Shown: positions 1-10,178 of the stretch, in pieces
Layout: every line of letters begins with the position of its first letter
Numbering within the stretch: the stretch's first letter is position 1
Assembly (NCBI RefSeq): GCF_001583695.1
Contig: NZ_LOBC01000082.1
Location: 1 to 64,000 of the forward strand
Length of the DNA stretch: 64,000 bases
Source of the DNA: Bacillus wiedmannii
GTDB lineage: Bacteria; Bacillota; Bacilli; Bacillales; Bacillaceae_G
Direction: 5' to 3'
Made by a program: the position numbers and the translations under genes
Notes under the pieces: model-generated
What the model was told of the DNA's origin: nothing
Seen by the model: only the letters and a program-made list of their open reading frames with translations
The model's database searches: none

Positions 1-110
1 GACTAGCAGGGCTTACTGATATATTTAATTAACTTTCGTTATAATTGGTTAAATAAATCGTAACAGTTAGTTACCCTTATTCATTATTGCCTGGCACGGA
101 ACCATTTAGA

Positions 111-137
111 TAAAAAGGCCCCTATGATAGGAGCCTT
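111..137 (-). terminator. Terminator after hisC
   Basis: Read on the minus strand, a GGCTCC/GGGGCC-type hairpin (stem with one mismatch, tiny loop) is followed by TTTTTATC. It lies just beyond the hisC stop and ends the aro-hisC run. I see nothing recognisable in positions 1-110. Confidence 0.8.
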
Positions 138-146
138 CACAATTTC

Positions 147-1259
147 TTAAGAATATGTTTCTTCTTTCTTTACTTGCTCGTTTACAAGCTCTTTCAATAA
201 TTCTATAATTTCATCATTTTCTTCTTTCAAACCGACAGTAATACGAATACCATCATGTATACCAAATGCAGCACCAGAACGAACAATATATCCTTTCTTC
301 ATTAATCGTTCGAAAGCCTCATTACCAGGAATACCGAGTTTTAAGAAAATGAAATTTGTTTGAGATGGATAATAGAATACGTTATATTCCTTACAAAATG
401 CGTAATATTGATTTAATCCTTCTTCATTTTTTTTCACACATTCTTGTAAAAATACTTGATCTTCTAATGCAGCGAGTGCTACAGCCTGCGCTACAGTCGA
501 TGTATTAAATGGTAACCTTGCTACTTCTAGCTGCCCAATTAAATTCGCATTACCAACCGCATATCCGATACGGAAAGCAGCTAAACCATATGCTTTTGAA
601 AACGTGCGTAAAACCATAAGATTTTCATATTTTTCAAGAAGTGGTAATGTTTGCGGATAGTCTTCTGCCCCCGCATATTCATAATATGCTTCGTCCATAA
701 TAACGAGCGCTGACTTAGGAACTGATTCTAAAAATGAAAGTAAGTTTTGTTTCTCTACATATGTACCTGTCGGATTATTCGGGTTACAAATCCATACAAT
801 CTTCGTTTTATCATCTATTTGCTGTAACATCGCATCTAAATCGTGAATGCCATCTTTAAGTGATACTTCACGAACTTCTGCTCCTTCAATAACAGCATGG
901 TGATGGTATTGCGAGAATGTTGGATTCGCCATTACAACATTTGTTCCTTCATGTAGTAATGCACGGCTAATCATTTGAATGACTTCATCTAATCCACTAC
1001 CAAATAACAGTTGTTCTGCTTTGACACCTAACTGCTCTGCTACTTTTGTCCGAAGTTCAAATGCATATCCATCTGGATAAAGAGCATATTGACTCGCTAA
1101 AGAAGTTAATGCTTCTGTTACGCGTGCTGAGCAACCGAATGGATTTTCGTTCGATGCTAATTTCACAATTTTTGATAATCCATATTCCCTTTTTACTTCT
1201 TCAATATTTTTCCCAGGTACATATGCTCTCAAAGTTAACAATTGCTCTTTCACTCTCAT
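147..1259 (-). CDS. hisC: Histidinol-phosphate aminotransferase (aromatic aminotransferase) HisC
   Basis: PLP-dependent class I/II aminotransferase that converts imidazole-acetol phosphate to histidinol phosphate; in Bacillus the same enzyme also transaminates prephenate-derived keto acids for Tyr/Phe. Visible signatures are the N-terminal LASNENPFG segment, the CNPNNPTG motif, the DEAYYEY aspartate-tyrosine pair and the PLP-lysine motif RTFSKAYGLA. At 370 residues it has normal family length. The start is the ATG at 1259, preceded by GGGGGAAGAAA; an in-frame start 57 bases further out has no ribosome site. It lies 120 bases downstream of aroB on the same strand, so it is probably in the aromatic operon. 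That gap holds no aroH (chorismate mutase), which occupies this place in B. subtilis. Confidence 0.95.
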   Translation of the reverse strand: MRVKEQLLTLRAYVPGKNIEEVKREYGLSKIVKLASNENPFGCSARVTEALTSLASQYALYPDGYAFELRTKVAEQLGVKAEQLLFGSGLDEVIQMISRALLHEGTNVVMANPTFSQYHHHAVIEGAEVREVSLKDGIHDLDAMLQQIDDKTKIVWICNPNNPTGTYVEKQNLLSFLESVPKSALVIMDEAYYEYAGAEDYPQTLPLLEKYENLMVLRTFSKAYGLAAFRIGYAVGNANLIGQLEVARLPFNTSTVAQAVALAALEDQVFLQECVKKNEEGLNQYYAFCKEYNVFYYPSQTNFIFLKLGIPGNEAFERLMKKGYIVRSGAAFGIHDGIRITVGLKEENDEIIELLKELVNEQVKKEETYS

Positions 1260-1379
1260 TTTTCTTCCCCCAGTCGTTTTATTCAATTCAATTACAATAA
1301 GGTTGTAATCTCTCACTGCAATCGTTTATCTTAACCGTCACTATTACGAGGATACCTTTAAACAAGCACTTCTTAGCTC

Positions 1380-2465
1380 TTAAACCATATCCTTTTGAAA
1401 TGCCTCTAACGCAATATGAACAGTCTCATCTGGAATAGATACGACATTCACTACCCCATATTCCTGCATTAACACCATATGAATTGCTCCAGCGTTCGCT
1501 TTCTTATCTTGTTTCATTAATTGAACGAGACGCTCTACATTCAAATCACTTGGCATTTTTGGATATCCGTACTTTAAGAACCACTGCTTCATCTCTTCAT
1601 AAGAAAGATTAACCTTGTACACTTGCTCACTTAAAAATAAGGCAAATAACATTCCAACCGCTACTCCGTCACCGTGAGTAATATTTCCATATCCTAGTTC
1701 TTTTTCAAGAGCATGGCCTAACGTATGTCCGAAGTTCAAATGAGCACGTACACCTTTTTCTGTTTCATCTTGCGATACAATGTTTGCCTTTACAGGAATT
1801 GCCTTCGTTAATATATGGATTAACTTCTCATCACGAAGATCCGCTAATGTTTGCACTTCTTCTTTTAACCAATGATACAGCTTTACATCACCAATAAGAG
1901 CATGTTTTATCACTTCTGCATAACCTGAACGCCACTCTTTTTCAGGAAGAGACTGTAAAAAAGGCGTATGATATACAACTGCTTCTGGTTGATGGAATGC
2001 CCCTATCATATTTTTACCTAACGGGTGATTAATTGCTACTTTCCCACCTACTGCGCTATCGTGAGCTAATAAAGTCGTTGGAACTTGAACGAAGCGAATT
2101 CCACGCATAAACGACGCAGCAACAAAACCAGCTAAATCTCCAATCATCCCGCCTCCAAGTGCAATAATTAAAGAATTTCTATCTAATTTATTTTCAAGAG
2201 CTGACGTATGAGCCGCATAGAAATTTTCAAAAGACTTCTCTTTTTCGCCACTCGGTACGACAAATGAAAATACTTTTTGCTTTATTTGCAATGCATCTAC
2301 AACTGTCTGTAAATGTAAAGTTGCAACAACTTCATCTGAAATGATCATGATGTTTGATACAGATGGCTGCATGTTTTGAATGATTGTTGTCAAATGTGAC
2401 AACAATTCTTTTCCTACATGTACATCATATTCTTTTGATTTCGTTTGAATATGTATGTTTCCCAT
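1380..2465 (-). CDS. aroB: 3-dehydroquinate synthase AroB
   Basis: Second step of the shikimate pathway: cyclises DAHP to 3-dehydroquinate using NAD and a divalent metal. Family signatures include GEKEKSFE near residue 75, the glycine-rich GGGMIGDLAGFVAAS NAD-binding stretch, PTTLLAHDSAVGGKVAIN, and the metal-binding HTLGHALE and HGDGVAVGM. At 361 residues it is full length. Its ATG shares one base with the aroC stop (TAATG), so translation of aroC and aroB is probably coupled. Confidence 0.97.
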   Translation of the reverse strand: MGNIHIQTKSKEYDVHVGKELLSHLTTIIQNMQPSVSNIMIISDEVVATLHLQTVVDALQIKQKVFSFVVPSGEKEKSFENFYAAHTSALENKLDRNSLIIALGGGMIGDLAGFVAASFMRGIRFVQVPTTLLAHDSAVGGKVAINHPLGKNMIGAFHQPEAVVYHTPFLQSLPEKEWRSGYAEVIKHALIGDVKLYHWLKEEVQTLADLRDEKLIHILTKAIPVKANIVSQDETEKGVRAHLNFGHTLGHALEKELGYGNITHGDGVAVGMLFALFLSEQVYKVNLSYEEMKQWFLKYGYPKMPSDLNVERLVQLMKQDKKANAGAIHMVLMQEYGVVNVVSIPDETVHIALEAFQKDMV

Positions 2466-3637
2466 TAAAATCCCCTCGCATATTCATTATGTTTCTCAAT
2501 ATTTTCACGAATAAGGTCCATACGATCTAATCCGAATTGTTCTATTAAAGCTGTCGCTAATTCCCAAGCCACAACCGCTTCTGCAACGACACTAGCTGCT
2601 GGCACAGCACAACTATCTGAACGTTCAATGCTCGCTGTAAAAGGCTCTTTCGTTTCAATATCTACACTTTGAAGAGGTTTATATAGTGTAGGGATCGGTT
2701 TCATCACACCGCGCACAACAATTGGCATTCCAGTCGTCATACCGCCTTCTAATCCACCTGCATTATTTGTTCTTCGTGTATATCCATGTTCCTCATTCCA
2801 CAGAATTTCATCATGAACTTCACTTCCCGGTCTATGCGCTGCTTCAAAACCAATTCCAATCTCGACGCCTTTAAAAGCATTAATGCTCATAATTGCAGCT
2901 GCTAATTTTGCATCCAGTTTTCGATCATAATGTACATAGCTACCGACCCCAATTGGCATTCCTTCCACAATCACTTCAACGATTCCACCTATTGAATCAC
3001 CATTTGCTTTCGCATCATCAATTGCTTTCATCATTTGGTTACCTGCTTCTTCATCTAAGCAACGTACAGGTGATGCTTCTGTAATACTTTTTAATTCTTC
3101 AATTGAACTATACGTAATTTCCTGAGCCTCAACACCGCCAATTTCAATTACATGGCCCGCCACTGTAATACCAAGTTCTGCTAACACTTTTTTAGCAACC
3201 GCACCAGCAGCAACACGCACTGTCGTTTCGCGTGCTGAAGAACGCTCCAGTACATTTCTCATATCTCTATGACCATATTTAATCGCACCATTTAAATCAG
3301 CATGCCCAGGTCTTGGTTTTGTTACTTTCCTTTTCATTTCTTTTTCTTCTTGTTCCGTTAAAGGCTCTGCGCCCATAATTTTTGTCCAATGTGCAAAATC
3401 ACGATTTTCAACAACAAGTGCAATTGGAGAACCTAATGTCTCTCCATGTCTAACACCACTTACAATTTGCACTTGATCTGTTTCAATTTGCATGCGTCTA
3501 CCACGCCCATGCCCCTTTTGCCTTCTAGCTAACTCTTCATTTATATCATCCGCTACTAAAGGCAGTCCTGCCGGAACACCTTCTATAATCGTTGTAAGTT
3601 GTGGACCATGAGATTCACCAGCTGTAATATATCGCAT
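2465..3637 (-). CDS. aroC: Chorismate synthase AroC (AroF in B. subtilis naming)
   Basis: Catalyses the last shikimate-pathway step, EPSP to chorismate, with reduced FMN. The N-terminus has the diagnostic GESHGPQL, followed by [12 protein letters not shown], the RPGHADL segment, RSSARETT and, near the C-terminus, the [10 protein letters not shown] motif. It is 390 residues, typical length. First gene of the aroC-aroB-hisC run. In B. subtilis ndk and cheR precede it; here ndk is upstream and cheR is absent. Confidence 0.97.
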   Translation of the reverse strand: MRYITAGESHGPQLTTIIEGVPAGLPLVADDINEELARRQKGHGRGRRMQIETDQVQIVSGVRHGETLGSPIALVVENRDFAHWTKIMGAEPLTEQEEKEMKRKVTKPRPGHADLNGAIKYGHRDMRNVLERSSARETTVRVAAGAVAKKVLAELGITVAGHVIEIGGVEAQEITYSSIEELKSITEASPVRCLDEEAGNQMMKAIDDAKANGDSIGGIVEVIVEGMPIGVGSYVHYDRKLDAKLAAAIMSINAFKGVEIGIGFEAAHRPGSEVHDEILWNEEHGYTRRTNNAGGLEGGMTTGMPIVVRGVMKPIPTLYKPLQSVDIETKEPFTASIERSDSCAVPAASVVAEAVVAWELATALIEQFGLDRMDLIRENIEKHNEYARGF

Positions 3638-3820
3638 ACGTTATTCCTCTTTTCGTATATGTATTTATCTCGCTATATTAAGCAATGATATTATCTTTCC
3701 TTACTCTAAAAATATGAAAGAATTTATATATTTGATCAGCCATTCGCTTATTCTCCAATAGGCCTTTTACTTTACATATCAATATATCATAACAGCTCTA
3801 ACTTCGTAACTAATTGCAAC

Positions 3821-3862
3821 AAAAAAAGTGCAAGAAGAATACCCCTATTCTCCTTGCACTTT
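3821..3862 (-). terminator. Terminator after ndk
   Basis: Long hairpin with AAAGTGCAAG and CTTGCACTTT arms, read on the minus strand and followed by a run of seven T. It separates ndk from aroC. Confidence 0.9.
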
Positions 3863-3910
3863 CTACTATTATCACAGTGATTAAAGCGTTTACAAATTAT
3901 TTCAAAATAA

Positions 3911-4357
3911 TTAGTAAATCCATTCATTCATTAATTTTGAGTAGTCAACTAATTCTTCTTCCTTAAAGAAAATAGCAATCTCGCGCTCTGCACTTTCTAA
4001 CGAATCAGAACCATGGATAATGTTTTTCGCAACAGTTACACCGAAATCTCCACGAATTGTTCCAGGAGCTGCTTCATGTGGTCTTGTTTTACCCATCATG
4101 TTACGAGCTGTATCTACTACACCTTCACCTTGCCATACCATTGCGAATACAGGTCCAGATGTAATAAAGTCTACTAATTCACCAAAGAAAGGTTTCTCTG
4201 TGTGCTCAGCATAGTGTTGTCCAGCAATTTCCGGAGTGACTTGCATTAATTTTGCACCAACTAATTGAAAGCCTTTTTTCTCAAAACGAGCTACGATTTC
4301 CCCAATGAAGGCACGTTGTACACCGTCTGGTTTTACCATTAGAAATGTTTTTTCCAT
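3911..4357 (-). CDS. ndk: Nucleoside diphosphate kinase
   Basis: Transfers the gamma-phosphate between nucleoside triphosphates and diphosphates through a phospho-histidine. Visible motifs are the N-terminal [12 protein letters not shown] and the active-site NIIHGSDS. The start is ATG 4357 (148 residues), behind GGAGAG at normal spacing and aligned with the family start; an extension of 27 residues is possible in frame but is out of family. A single-gene unit with its own terminator. Confidence 0.97.
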   Translation of the reverse strand: MEKTFLMVKPDGVQRAFIGEIVARFEKKGFQLVGAKLMQVTPEIAGQHYAEHTEKPFFGELVDFITSGPVFAMVWQGEGVVDTARNMMGKTRPHEAAPGTIRGDFGVTVAKNIIHGSDSLESAEREIAIFFKEEELVDYSKLMNEWIY

Positions 4358-4481
4358 AAAAAATCTCTCCACTTCTGAATTATGTATGTAATTGTATATC
4401 CCCACACACATATTAACACCCTTATCACAATTGCGCAATAGTTTTGAAATAGAGAGATTATTTTATTTTTTAGAAAAAACA

Positions 4482-5444
4482 CTAAAATTTTCGTTTCCCA
4501 ATATACTTTGCTACATTTTGTAATGCATACTTCGCTTGTCCACGCGGAAGTGGTTTTATGATTTCTAATGCTTTATGTAAATAACGTTCACTAAACGCAA
4601 ATGCTTGATCAATAGCGTCACTATTTTTTACAGCCTCAATAATTTCTTTCATTTCGTCCGCTGTTGTATTTTCATGTACAGATGTGATTTTCTTACGAAG
4701 CACGGGATCTTCCATAGCGTATAGGGCAGGAAGCGTAATATTCCCTTGTAACAAATCACCACCAGCAGGTTTTCCAAGCTTCTCTTCTGTGGAAACGAAG
4801 TCTAAAATATCATCAATAATTTGATACGACATTCCTACAAAATACCCATACCAAAATAGTCGATTTACCGTATCACGATTAGCGCCAGCAGCAATTGCTC
4901 CTAGTTGACAACTCGCAGCAATTAATAATGCTGTTTTTCGCTTTATTCTTCTTAAATACGTTCGTAAATTTTGGTCATAATTGTACTTATCTTTAATTTG
5001 TTCAATTTCACCTTTACACACTTCTAAAATGGTATGCGATAGCGCCTGATGCGCCTCTGGAATTTCGATATTTGTTATACATTCAAGAGACTTAGCGAAC
5101 AAATAGTCCCCTGTATACATTGCAATACGATCTCCCCATTTCGCATTCACAGTTGCACTACCACGTCGTAAAAATGCAGCATCAATAACATCATCGTGAA
5201 CAAGAGAAGCCATATGAATAAGTTCTAACGCAACAGCTACATGCTTAATTGCATCTAACTTATAATCTCCAAATTTTCCCGCAAGCAACACAAATACAGG
5301 ACGAATTCGCTTCCCACCAGCTTCAATAAGTTGTAATGCCGCCTCTTCTACCAATGGCTGTTCAGAAGCAACTGTCTTTTTTAATTCTTTTTCTATCACA
5401 TTAATATCCGATCGTAAAAAAGAGTACATAAGTTGTAACTTCAT
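4482..5444 (-). CDS. hepT: Heptaprenyl diphosphate synthase, catalytic component II (HepT)
   Basis: Catalytic chain of the two-subunit heptaprenyl diphosphate synthase that makes the C35 tail of menaquinone-7. The first aspartate-rich motif is LVHDDVIDAAFLRRG and the second is QIIDDILDF; GGKRIRP near residue 45 binds IPP. Start ATG 5444, 320 residues, behind AAGGTG; a GTG nine bases upstream overlaps that ribosome site. Last gene of hepS-menG-hepT (the old gerC operon). The partner subunit is at 6233. Confidence 0.95.
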   Translation of the reverse strand: MKLQLMYSFLRSDINVIEKELKKTVASEQPLVEEAALQLIEAGGKRIRPVFVLLAGKFGDYKLDAIKHVAVALELIHMASLVHDDVIDAAFLRRGSATVNAKWGDRIAMYTGDYLFAKSLECITNIEIPEAHQALSHTILEVCKGEIEQIKDKYNYDQNLRTYLRRIKRKTALLIAASCQLGAIAAGANRDTVNRLFWYGYFVGMSYQIIDDILDFVSTEEKLGKPAGGDLLQGNITLPALYAMEDPVLRKKITSVHENTTADEMKEIIEAVKNSDAIDQAFAFSERYLHKALEIIKPLPRGQAKYALQNVAKYIGKRKF

Positions 5445-5489
5445 ATTGTTCACCTTAACCTAAAACTTCTTTTTTCTTTTTTCTTTTTT

Positions 5490-6203
5490 CTATTTTGATT
5501 CTGGTTTCATACCTAAATGCATCGCTGCTACCCCAAAAGTAAACGGCTTCACTTGTACACGTTCAAGTCCAGCTTCTTCAAACATATGAGCCAATTCTTT
5601 CATACCCGGGAATGTACTAGCAGATTCTTGCAGCCATGAATATTCTTTAAAACTTTTCGCAAATAACTTTCCAAATAACGGCATGATATATTTAAAGTAT
5701 AAAATATACCCTTGTCGAAAACCAATCATTGTTGGTTGAGATGTTTCTAAACAAATTACTTTTCCACCTGGTTTTACTACACGCGTCATTTCTTTTAATA
5801 CGTGCATATAATCCGGTACGTTACGTAAACCAAATCCAATCGTTACATAATCAAATGTGTTATCTTCAAATGGAAGTTCCATTGCATTCCCGTGTAAAAG
5901 TTCTACTTGTTTTAATTGTAACGCCTCTACCTTTTGCTTACCGACAGATAACATATTTTCACTGAAGTCTAAACCAACAACCTTGCCCTGTTCACCTACC
6001 GCTCCAGCTAGCGCGATTGTCCAGTCCGCTGTCCCGCAGCATACATCAAGAGCTTTGCTACCTGGTTTTACATCCATAATGCGCATCGTCTCTTTACGCC
6101 ACGCTTTATGTCTTTGAAAACTAATGACAGAATTCATCACATCGTATTTATCAGAGATTTTCTCAAATACATCATGTACTCTTTCTTCTTTTGATTGTTG
6201 CAT
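5490..6203 (-). CDS. menG: Demethylmenaquinone methyltransferase MenG (UbiE family)
   Basis: SAM-dependent methyltransferase for the final step of menaquinone synthesis. The SAM-binding motif is [12 protein letters not shown], with [23 protein letters not shown] and the UbiE signature region [17 protein letters not shown] near the N-terminus. Start ATG 6203 (237 residues), behind GAAGAAGG; an in-frame ATG six codons upstream lacks a site. It lies between the two heptaprenyl synthase subunits, so tail synthesis and ring methylation are co-expressed. Confidence 0.96.
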   Translation of the reverse strand: MQQSKEERVHDVFEKISDKYDVMNSVISFQRHKAWRKETMRIMDVKPGSKALDVCCGTADWTIALAGAVGEQGKVVGLDFSENMLSVGKQKVEALQLKQVELLHGNAMELPFEDNTFDYVTIGFGLRNVPDYMHVLKEMTRVVKPGGKVICLETSQPTMIGFRQGYILYFKYIMPLFGKLFAKSFKEYSWLQESASTFPGMKELAHMFEEAGLERVQVKPFTFGVAAMHLGMKPESK

Positions 6204-6232
6204 GCTCGTACCTTCTTCCAATGTAAAATTGC

Positions 6233-6982
6233 TTATGTCTTCGATTTATCTCTTAACACAGAGTTTATTTCGCTTATATCTGTGTGGTTTTCCAAATATT
6301 GATTTTCTTTCTTTCTGAGTGCCATCATCCATCCATGAATAACTGTTTCTACCTCCGCTTTATCCTTCATAATCCCTTGAACTGCTTGAAAAACAGGTGA
6401 ATGTTGTTTATCAGCGTGCAGTTCACATTCTTTTTGAAGACGGTTTTTTCCTAGTACATACGTTATAAATGGCTTCCAATGCGATACATGAAAATGATCA
6501 CATGTTTTTTGCAAGAGTGCAGACTCAATCGTTACTACACTTTCCATTATGTCATCCATCGTTTCATGCGCTTTTTGATATAACATTATTTTGTGTTCAT
6601 TAATTTCTTTAATTCCTTCAGCAAGCGCGCGAATTAAAACAATATCACGATTCATAGACAGTAAGTAATAATATAACCCACTATAGTAATCACCAGCAAG
6701 TACTGTTAACTGGCGACGTTTATGCGATTCAACCGCTTCTTCCCCTGCTTTATTTGATACTCTTTCATGTGTATCAAGCGCAATTTGCACAAGCATAATC
6801 GTTACTACATAATGCTCAATTTGTTCTATATGTAAATTTTCACTTTTTAAAGCACCATATAACAATGCTATTTTTTCTTCATCAATAAATGGTTCTTCAA
6901 TATAGTTTATAAAATAAGGATGGCGTAATTTCTCCATCAATTTCTCTCTTATACCCGCATACCCTCCGTAGATGTCACACAC
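6233..6982 (-). CDS. hepS: Heptaprenyl diphosphate synthase, component I (HepS)
   Basis: Small non-catalytic subunit that partners HepT and sets product length. It has no Asp-rich prenyltransferase motifs, as expected. About 249 residues, mainly helical. The start is taken as GTG 6982, because AAGGGTG sits six bases upstream and the resulting N-terminus (VCDIYG) lines up with the family start xQDIYG. In B. subtilis mtrB (TRAP) lies between folE and this gene; no mtrB is present here. Confidence 0.88.
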   Translation of the reverse strand: MCDIYGGYAGIREKLMEKLRHPYFINYIEEPFIDEEKIALLYGALKSENLHIEQIEHYVVTIMLVQIALDTHERVSNKAGEEAVESHKRRQLTVLAGDYYSGLYYYLLSMNRDIVLIRALAEGIKEINEHKIMLYQKAHETMDDIMESVVTIESALLQKTCDHFHVSHWKPFITYVLGKNRLQKECELHADKQHSPVFQAVQGIMKDKAEVETVIHGWMMALRKKENQYLENHTDISEINSVLRDKSKT

Positions 6983-7161
6983 AAAAATCACCCTTGTTTT
7001 CTAATTCATAAAACTTATTATAACACATACATTCTATTTTCTATAACCAAAACTTGGCTACTCTTTCCAAACTTCCACCGAACTAAATAACATCTTCCAT
7101 TCTTTTTAGTAGTCTTTCTATTCTCACTCTGCCTTGCTAAAACTATATCATTTATTTACAT

Positions 7162-7196
7162 AAAAAAAAAAGAAAAGCAGTTTCCTACTTTTCTTT
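7162..7196 (-). terminator. Terminator after folE
   Basis: AAAGAAAAGTAG/CTGCTTTTCTTT hairpin followed by ten T on the minus strand; its first base pairs overlap the folE stop codon. Confidence 0.88.
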
Positions 7197-7764
7197 ACCT
7201 TGTTTTAATAAAAGATAAAATTTCACTACGTGCCGCTGCATCATTTTCTAACACACCACGTACTGCTGTTGTTACAGTTTTCGCGCCCGGCTTTTTCACA
7301 CCACGCATCGTCATGCACATATGTTCCGCTTCTACTACTACCATTACACCATGCGGCTCTAGTACTTCCATAATAGAGTTCGCTACTGTTGATGTAATAC
7401 GTTCTTGCAGTTGTGGACGACGTGCAATTGTATCTACAGTTCGAGCTAATTTACTTAACCCTGTCACTTTTCCGCCTTGTGGAATATATGCAACGTGAGC
7501 AACTCCATAGAATGGAACTAAATGATGCTCACACATCGAATAAAACGGTATATCTTTTACTAGTACAAGCTCCTCGTGATCTTCTCCGAACACTTTATGC
7601 AAATGTTCTTTCGGATCTTCATGCATACCCGCGAACACTTCTGCGTACATTTTTGCCACACGCTTTGGTGTATCAAGTACTCCCTCACGATTTGGGTCAT
7701 CTCCGATTGCCTCTAAAATAAGGCGTACTGCATGTTCAATTTGTTCTAAATTAACTTTTGCCAT
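7195..7764 (-). CDS. folE: GTP cyclohydrolase I FolE (MtrA)
   Basis: First enzyme of tetrahydrofolate synthesis, GTP to dihydroneopterin triphosphate. Motifs are the zinc site [11 protein letters not shown], the LSKLARTVD substrate segment, RPQLQERIT and MCMTMRG with the second zinc cysteine. At 189 residues it has normal length. It stands alone between hbs and hepS with its own terminator, whereas in B. subtilis it is followed by mtrB. Confidence 0.96.
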   Translation of the reverse strand: MAKVNLEQIEHAVRLILEAIGDDPNREGVLDTPKRVAKMYAEVFAGMHEDPKEHLHKVFGEDHEELVLVKDIPFYSMCEHHLVPFYGVAHVAYIPQGGKVTGLSKLARTVDTIARRPQLQERITSTVANSIMEVLEPHGVMVVVEAEHMCMTMRGVKKPGAKTVTTAVRGVLENDAAARSEILSFIKTR

Positions 7765-7831
7765 CCGCTAGCCCTCCCGAAAACCTAAAAGTGATACGAA
7801 CACATTCTAGCATATTTATGTTTTTAAAAGC

Positions 7832-7866
7832 AAAAAGAAGAGTTCCCAAAAAGGAAACTCTTCTTC
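7832..7866 (-). terminator. Terminator after hbs
   Basis: GAAGAGTTTCC/GGGAACTCTTC hairpin with a T-rich tail on the minus strand, about 20 bases past the hbs stop. Confidence 0.9.
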
Positions 7867-7884
7867 CCTGTTAATATGTAAGGA

Positions 7885-8157
7885 TTATTTAACCGCATCT
7901 TTTAACGCTTTACCAGGTTTGAATGCAGGTACTTTACTTGCAGCGATTTCAATCTCCTCACCTGTTTGTGGGTTACGACCTTTACGAGCCGCACGCTCAC
8001 GAACTTCGAAGTTACCGAATCCGATCAGTTGTACTTTATCACCTTGTTTTAAAGCTTCTAAGATAGAATCAAAAACAGCGTCTACTGCTTTTGTTGCGTC
8101 CTTTTTAGAAAGGGAACTTGCTTCTGCAACAGCATTGATTAAATCTGTCTTGTTCAT
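7885..8157 (-). CDS. hbs: HU DNA-binding protein
   Basis: Histone-like nucleoid protein, 90 residues, binds and bends DNA as a dimer. The N-terminal [12 protein letters not shown] and the signature [21 protein letters not shown] (beta-arm region) are clear. The start is ATG 8157, with an AGGAGG-type site seven bases upstream. It sits between spoIVA and folE, as in B. subtilis. Confidence 0.97.
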   Translation of the reverse strand: MNKTDLINAVAEASSLSKKDATKAVDAVFDSILEALKQGDKVQLIGFGNFEVRERAARKGRNPQTGEEIEIAASKVPAFKPGKALKDAVK

Positions 8158-8421
8158 GCCATTCACCTCCTCCCAAAGATAAGACTGTATAATGATCATA
8201 AAATGAGTCTTACTTTCATTTGTAGGCAATTTTTACAAATTCTATACTACAAAGATGTAGATAAATCATTATCAACGCCTATATTATACGATTCTCCTTT
8301 ATAATTCAATATTTTTAAGGAAATTGTTACTCTTAAAATGTGAAAATCTGATGAAACTTGACAATTTACAACAATATATTAGATAATGACTGTTTATTTT
8401 GCTATTCTATACGCGAAAATC
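8158..8421. other. hbs upstream region, no gene
   Basis: About 260 bases of very AT-rich intergenic DNA upstream of hbs and beyond the spoIVA terminator. It must hold the hbs promoter(s). I could not fix a convincing -35/-10 pair and see no coding potential on either strand. Confidence 0.5.
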
Positions 8422-8457
8422 AAAAAAAATCCCTCTACGATGAGAGGGATTTTTTTC
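8422..8457 (-). terminator. Terminator after spoIVA
   Basis: AAATCCCTCT/AGAGGGATTT perfect stem, six-base loop, followed by T-rich sequence on the minus strand, directly after the spoIVA stop. Confidence 0.93.
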
Positions 8458-9936
8458 TTATAATATAATCGCAATTAATCCGCCAGATCCTTCATTAATA
8501 ATTCTTTCTAGCGTTTCTTTTAATTTATATCTCGCATTTTCTGGCATTAAAGATAGTTTCGCTTGAATACCTTCTCGAACAATAGAGCTAAGTGAACGTC
8601 CGAATATATCAGAATTCCAAATTGATAATGGGTCATCTTCAAAATCCTGCATTAAATAACGAACTAATTCTTCACTTTGCTTTTCAGTACCAATGATTGG
8701 CTCAAACGTTGACTCCACATCTACTTTAATCATATGAATAGACGGAGCTACAGCTTTTAATTTCACACCAAACCTTGAACCGTGACGAATAATTTCTGGC
8801 TCATCTAAGCTCATGTCAGCTAACGCAGGCGCTGCTACACCATATCCTGTTTGCTTTACCATACGCAGGGCATCCGCCACTTGATCGTATTCTATTTTCG
8901 CATGAGATAAATCGAGCATAAGCTTTAATAAATGATCTTTCCCTCGAATTTCTACTCCTACTACTTCTTTTAAAATTTGATCATATAATTCATCTGGTGC
9001 ATATAAATCAATCTCTGCTACACCTTGCCCCATATCAATGCCAGCTAAGCTCGCTCGATCAATAAATTCATACTGACTAAACTGCCAAACGACACGGTCC
9101 ACATCACGAAGACGTTTTATATCCTTCACAGTCTCTTGAACAGCTTCTTGATAACTTTGGCGTAACCAATGCCCTTCATTTAACACCATCACCCAGCTCG
9201 GAAGGTTAACATTCACTTCTAAAACCGGGAACTCAAATAAAGCCTCTCGAAGCACATTGTACACATCTGTTTCCCTTAAACTTTCTACACTCATCGCAAT
9301 GACTGGGATATCATATTCTTCAGATAAACTTTGGCGCAATTGCTCTGTATCTGGATGATACGGCTGTACAGTGTTGATGATCATAATGAAAGGTTTTCCG
9401 ACTTCTTTTAACTCATTTACTACGCGTTCTTCTGCTTCTATATAATCTCTTCTTGGAATTTCACCAATCGTTCCATCTGTTGTAATTACAACACCAATTG
9501 TGGAATGTTCTTGAATTACTTTACGTGTTCCGATTTCTGCAGCTTCATGGAATGGAATAGGTTCTTCATACCAAGGAGTATTAATCATGCGCGGGCCATT
9601 CTCATCTTCATAGCCTTTTGCTCCTGGAACCGTATATCCAACGCAATCTACCAATCGAATATTCACTTCAAGACCTTCATCTACTTCGATAGAAACCGCT
9701 TGGTTTGGAACAAACTTCGGTTCCGTCGTCATGATTGTACGACCAGCAGCACTTTGAGGCAGTTCATCCTGCGCCCTTTGACGGTCAGACTCATTCTCAA
9801 TATTAGGAATAACTACAAGTTCCATAAATTTTTTAATGAATGTTGATTTCCCTGTTCGAACAGCTCCTACAACTCCAAAATAAATATCACCGCCTGTGCG
9901 TTCCGCAATATCTTTAAAAATATCTACCTTTTCCAA
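8458..9936 (-). CDS. spoIVA: Stage IV sporulation protein A (spore coat basement-layer ATPase)
   Basis: Mother-cell ATPase that polymerises on the forespore outer membrane as the platform for coat assembly and is also needed for cortex formation. The N-terminal part is a TRAFAC-type nucleotide-binding domain with a Walker A motif (GAVRTGKSTF, residues about 23-32) and VDCVGYTVPGAKG as Walker B/switch. The C-terminal portion carries the membrane-targeting region and ends ...GGLIAIIL. At 492 residues it matches the family exactly. ATG 9936, single gene with its own terminator. Expected to be sigma-E dependent, though I did not find a clear promoter match. Confidence 0.98.
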   Translation of the reverse strand: MEKVDIFKDIAERTGGDIYFGVVGAVRTGKSTFIKKFMELVVIPNIENESDRQRAQDELPQSAAGRTIMTTEPKFVPNQAVSIEVDEGLEVNIRLVDCVGYTVPGAKGYEDENGPRMINTPWYEEPIPFHEAAEIGTRKVIQEHSTIGVVITTDGTIGEIPRRDYIEAEERVVNELKEVGKPFIMIINTVQPYHPDTEQLRQSLSEEYDIPVIAMSVESLRETDVYNVLREALFEFPVLEVNVNLPSWVMVLNEGHWLRQSYQEAVQETVKDIKRLRDVDRVVWQFSQYEFIDRASLAGIDMGQGVAEIDLYAPDELYDQILKEVVGVEIRGKDHLLKLMLDLSHAKIEYDQVADALRMVKQTGYGVAAPALADMSLDEPEIIRHGSRFGVKLKAVAPSIHMIKVDVESTFEPIIGTEKQSEELVRYLMQDFEDDPLSIWNSDIFGRSLSSIVREGIQAKLSLMPENARYKLKETLERIINEGSGGLIAIIL

Positions 9937-10130
9937 GTGATTCCCTCCCTCAATATTTTTGGGAATAATTCCACATTTATAGTCAACTAATACCTTCTCT
10001 AACGTTGCCTATAATATCTGATATAATATAATGGTATTCTAGAAGTTCGGACAATATATCATATAATTTTGTCCAATTTCATATGACTATTAAAAAATAC
10101 CTTTTGTTTGCATCGCAAGTTGTGTAACAT

Positions 10131-10172
10131 AAAAAACCTTTCTTCTAGAACTTATTCACTAAAAGAAAGGTT
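10131..10172 (-). terminator. Terminator after yphF
   Basis: AACCTTTCTT/AAGAAAGGTT arms around a long loop, followed by TTTTTTATG on the minus strand. Confidence 0.82.
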
Positions 10173-10178
10173 CATGAC

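Noticed and set aside
3881-3894. cre-like TTAAAGCGTTTACA
   Set aside because: One mismatch, and it lies downstream of ndk next to its terminator with no promoter to control; probably chance.
8262-8280. Fur-like GATAAATCATTATC upstream of hbs
   Set aside because: Only one half-site matches; the other arm is not symmetrical about the right centre.
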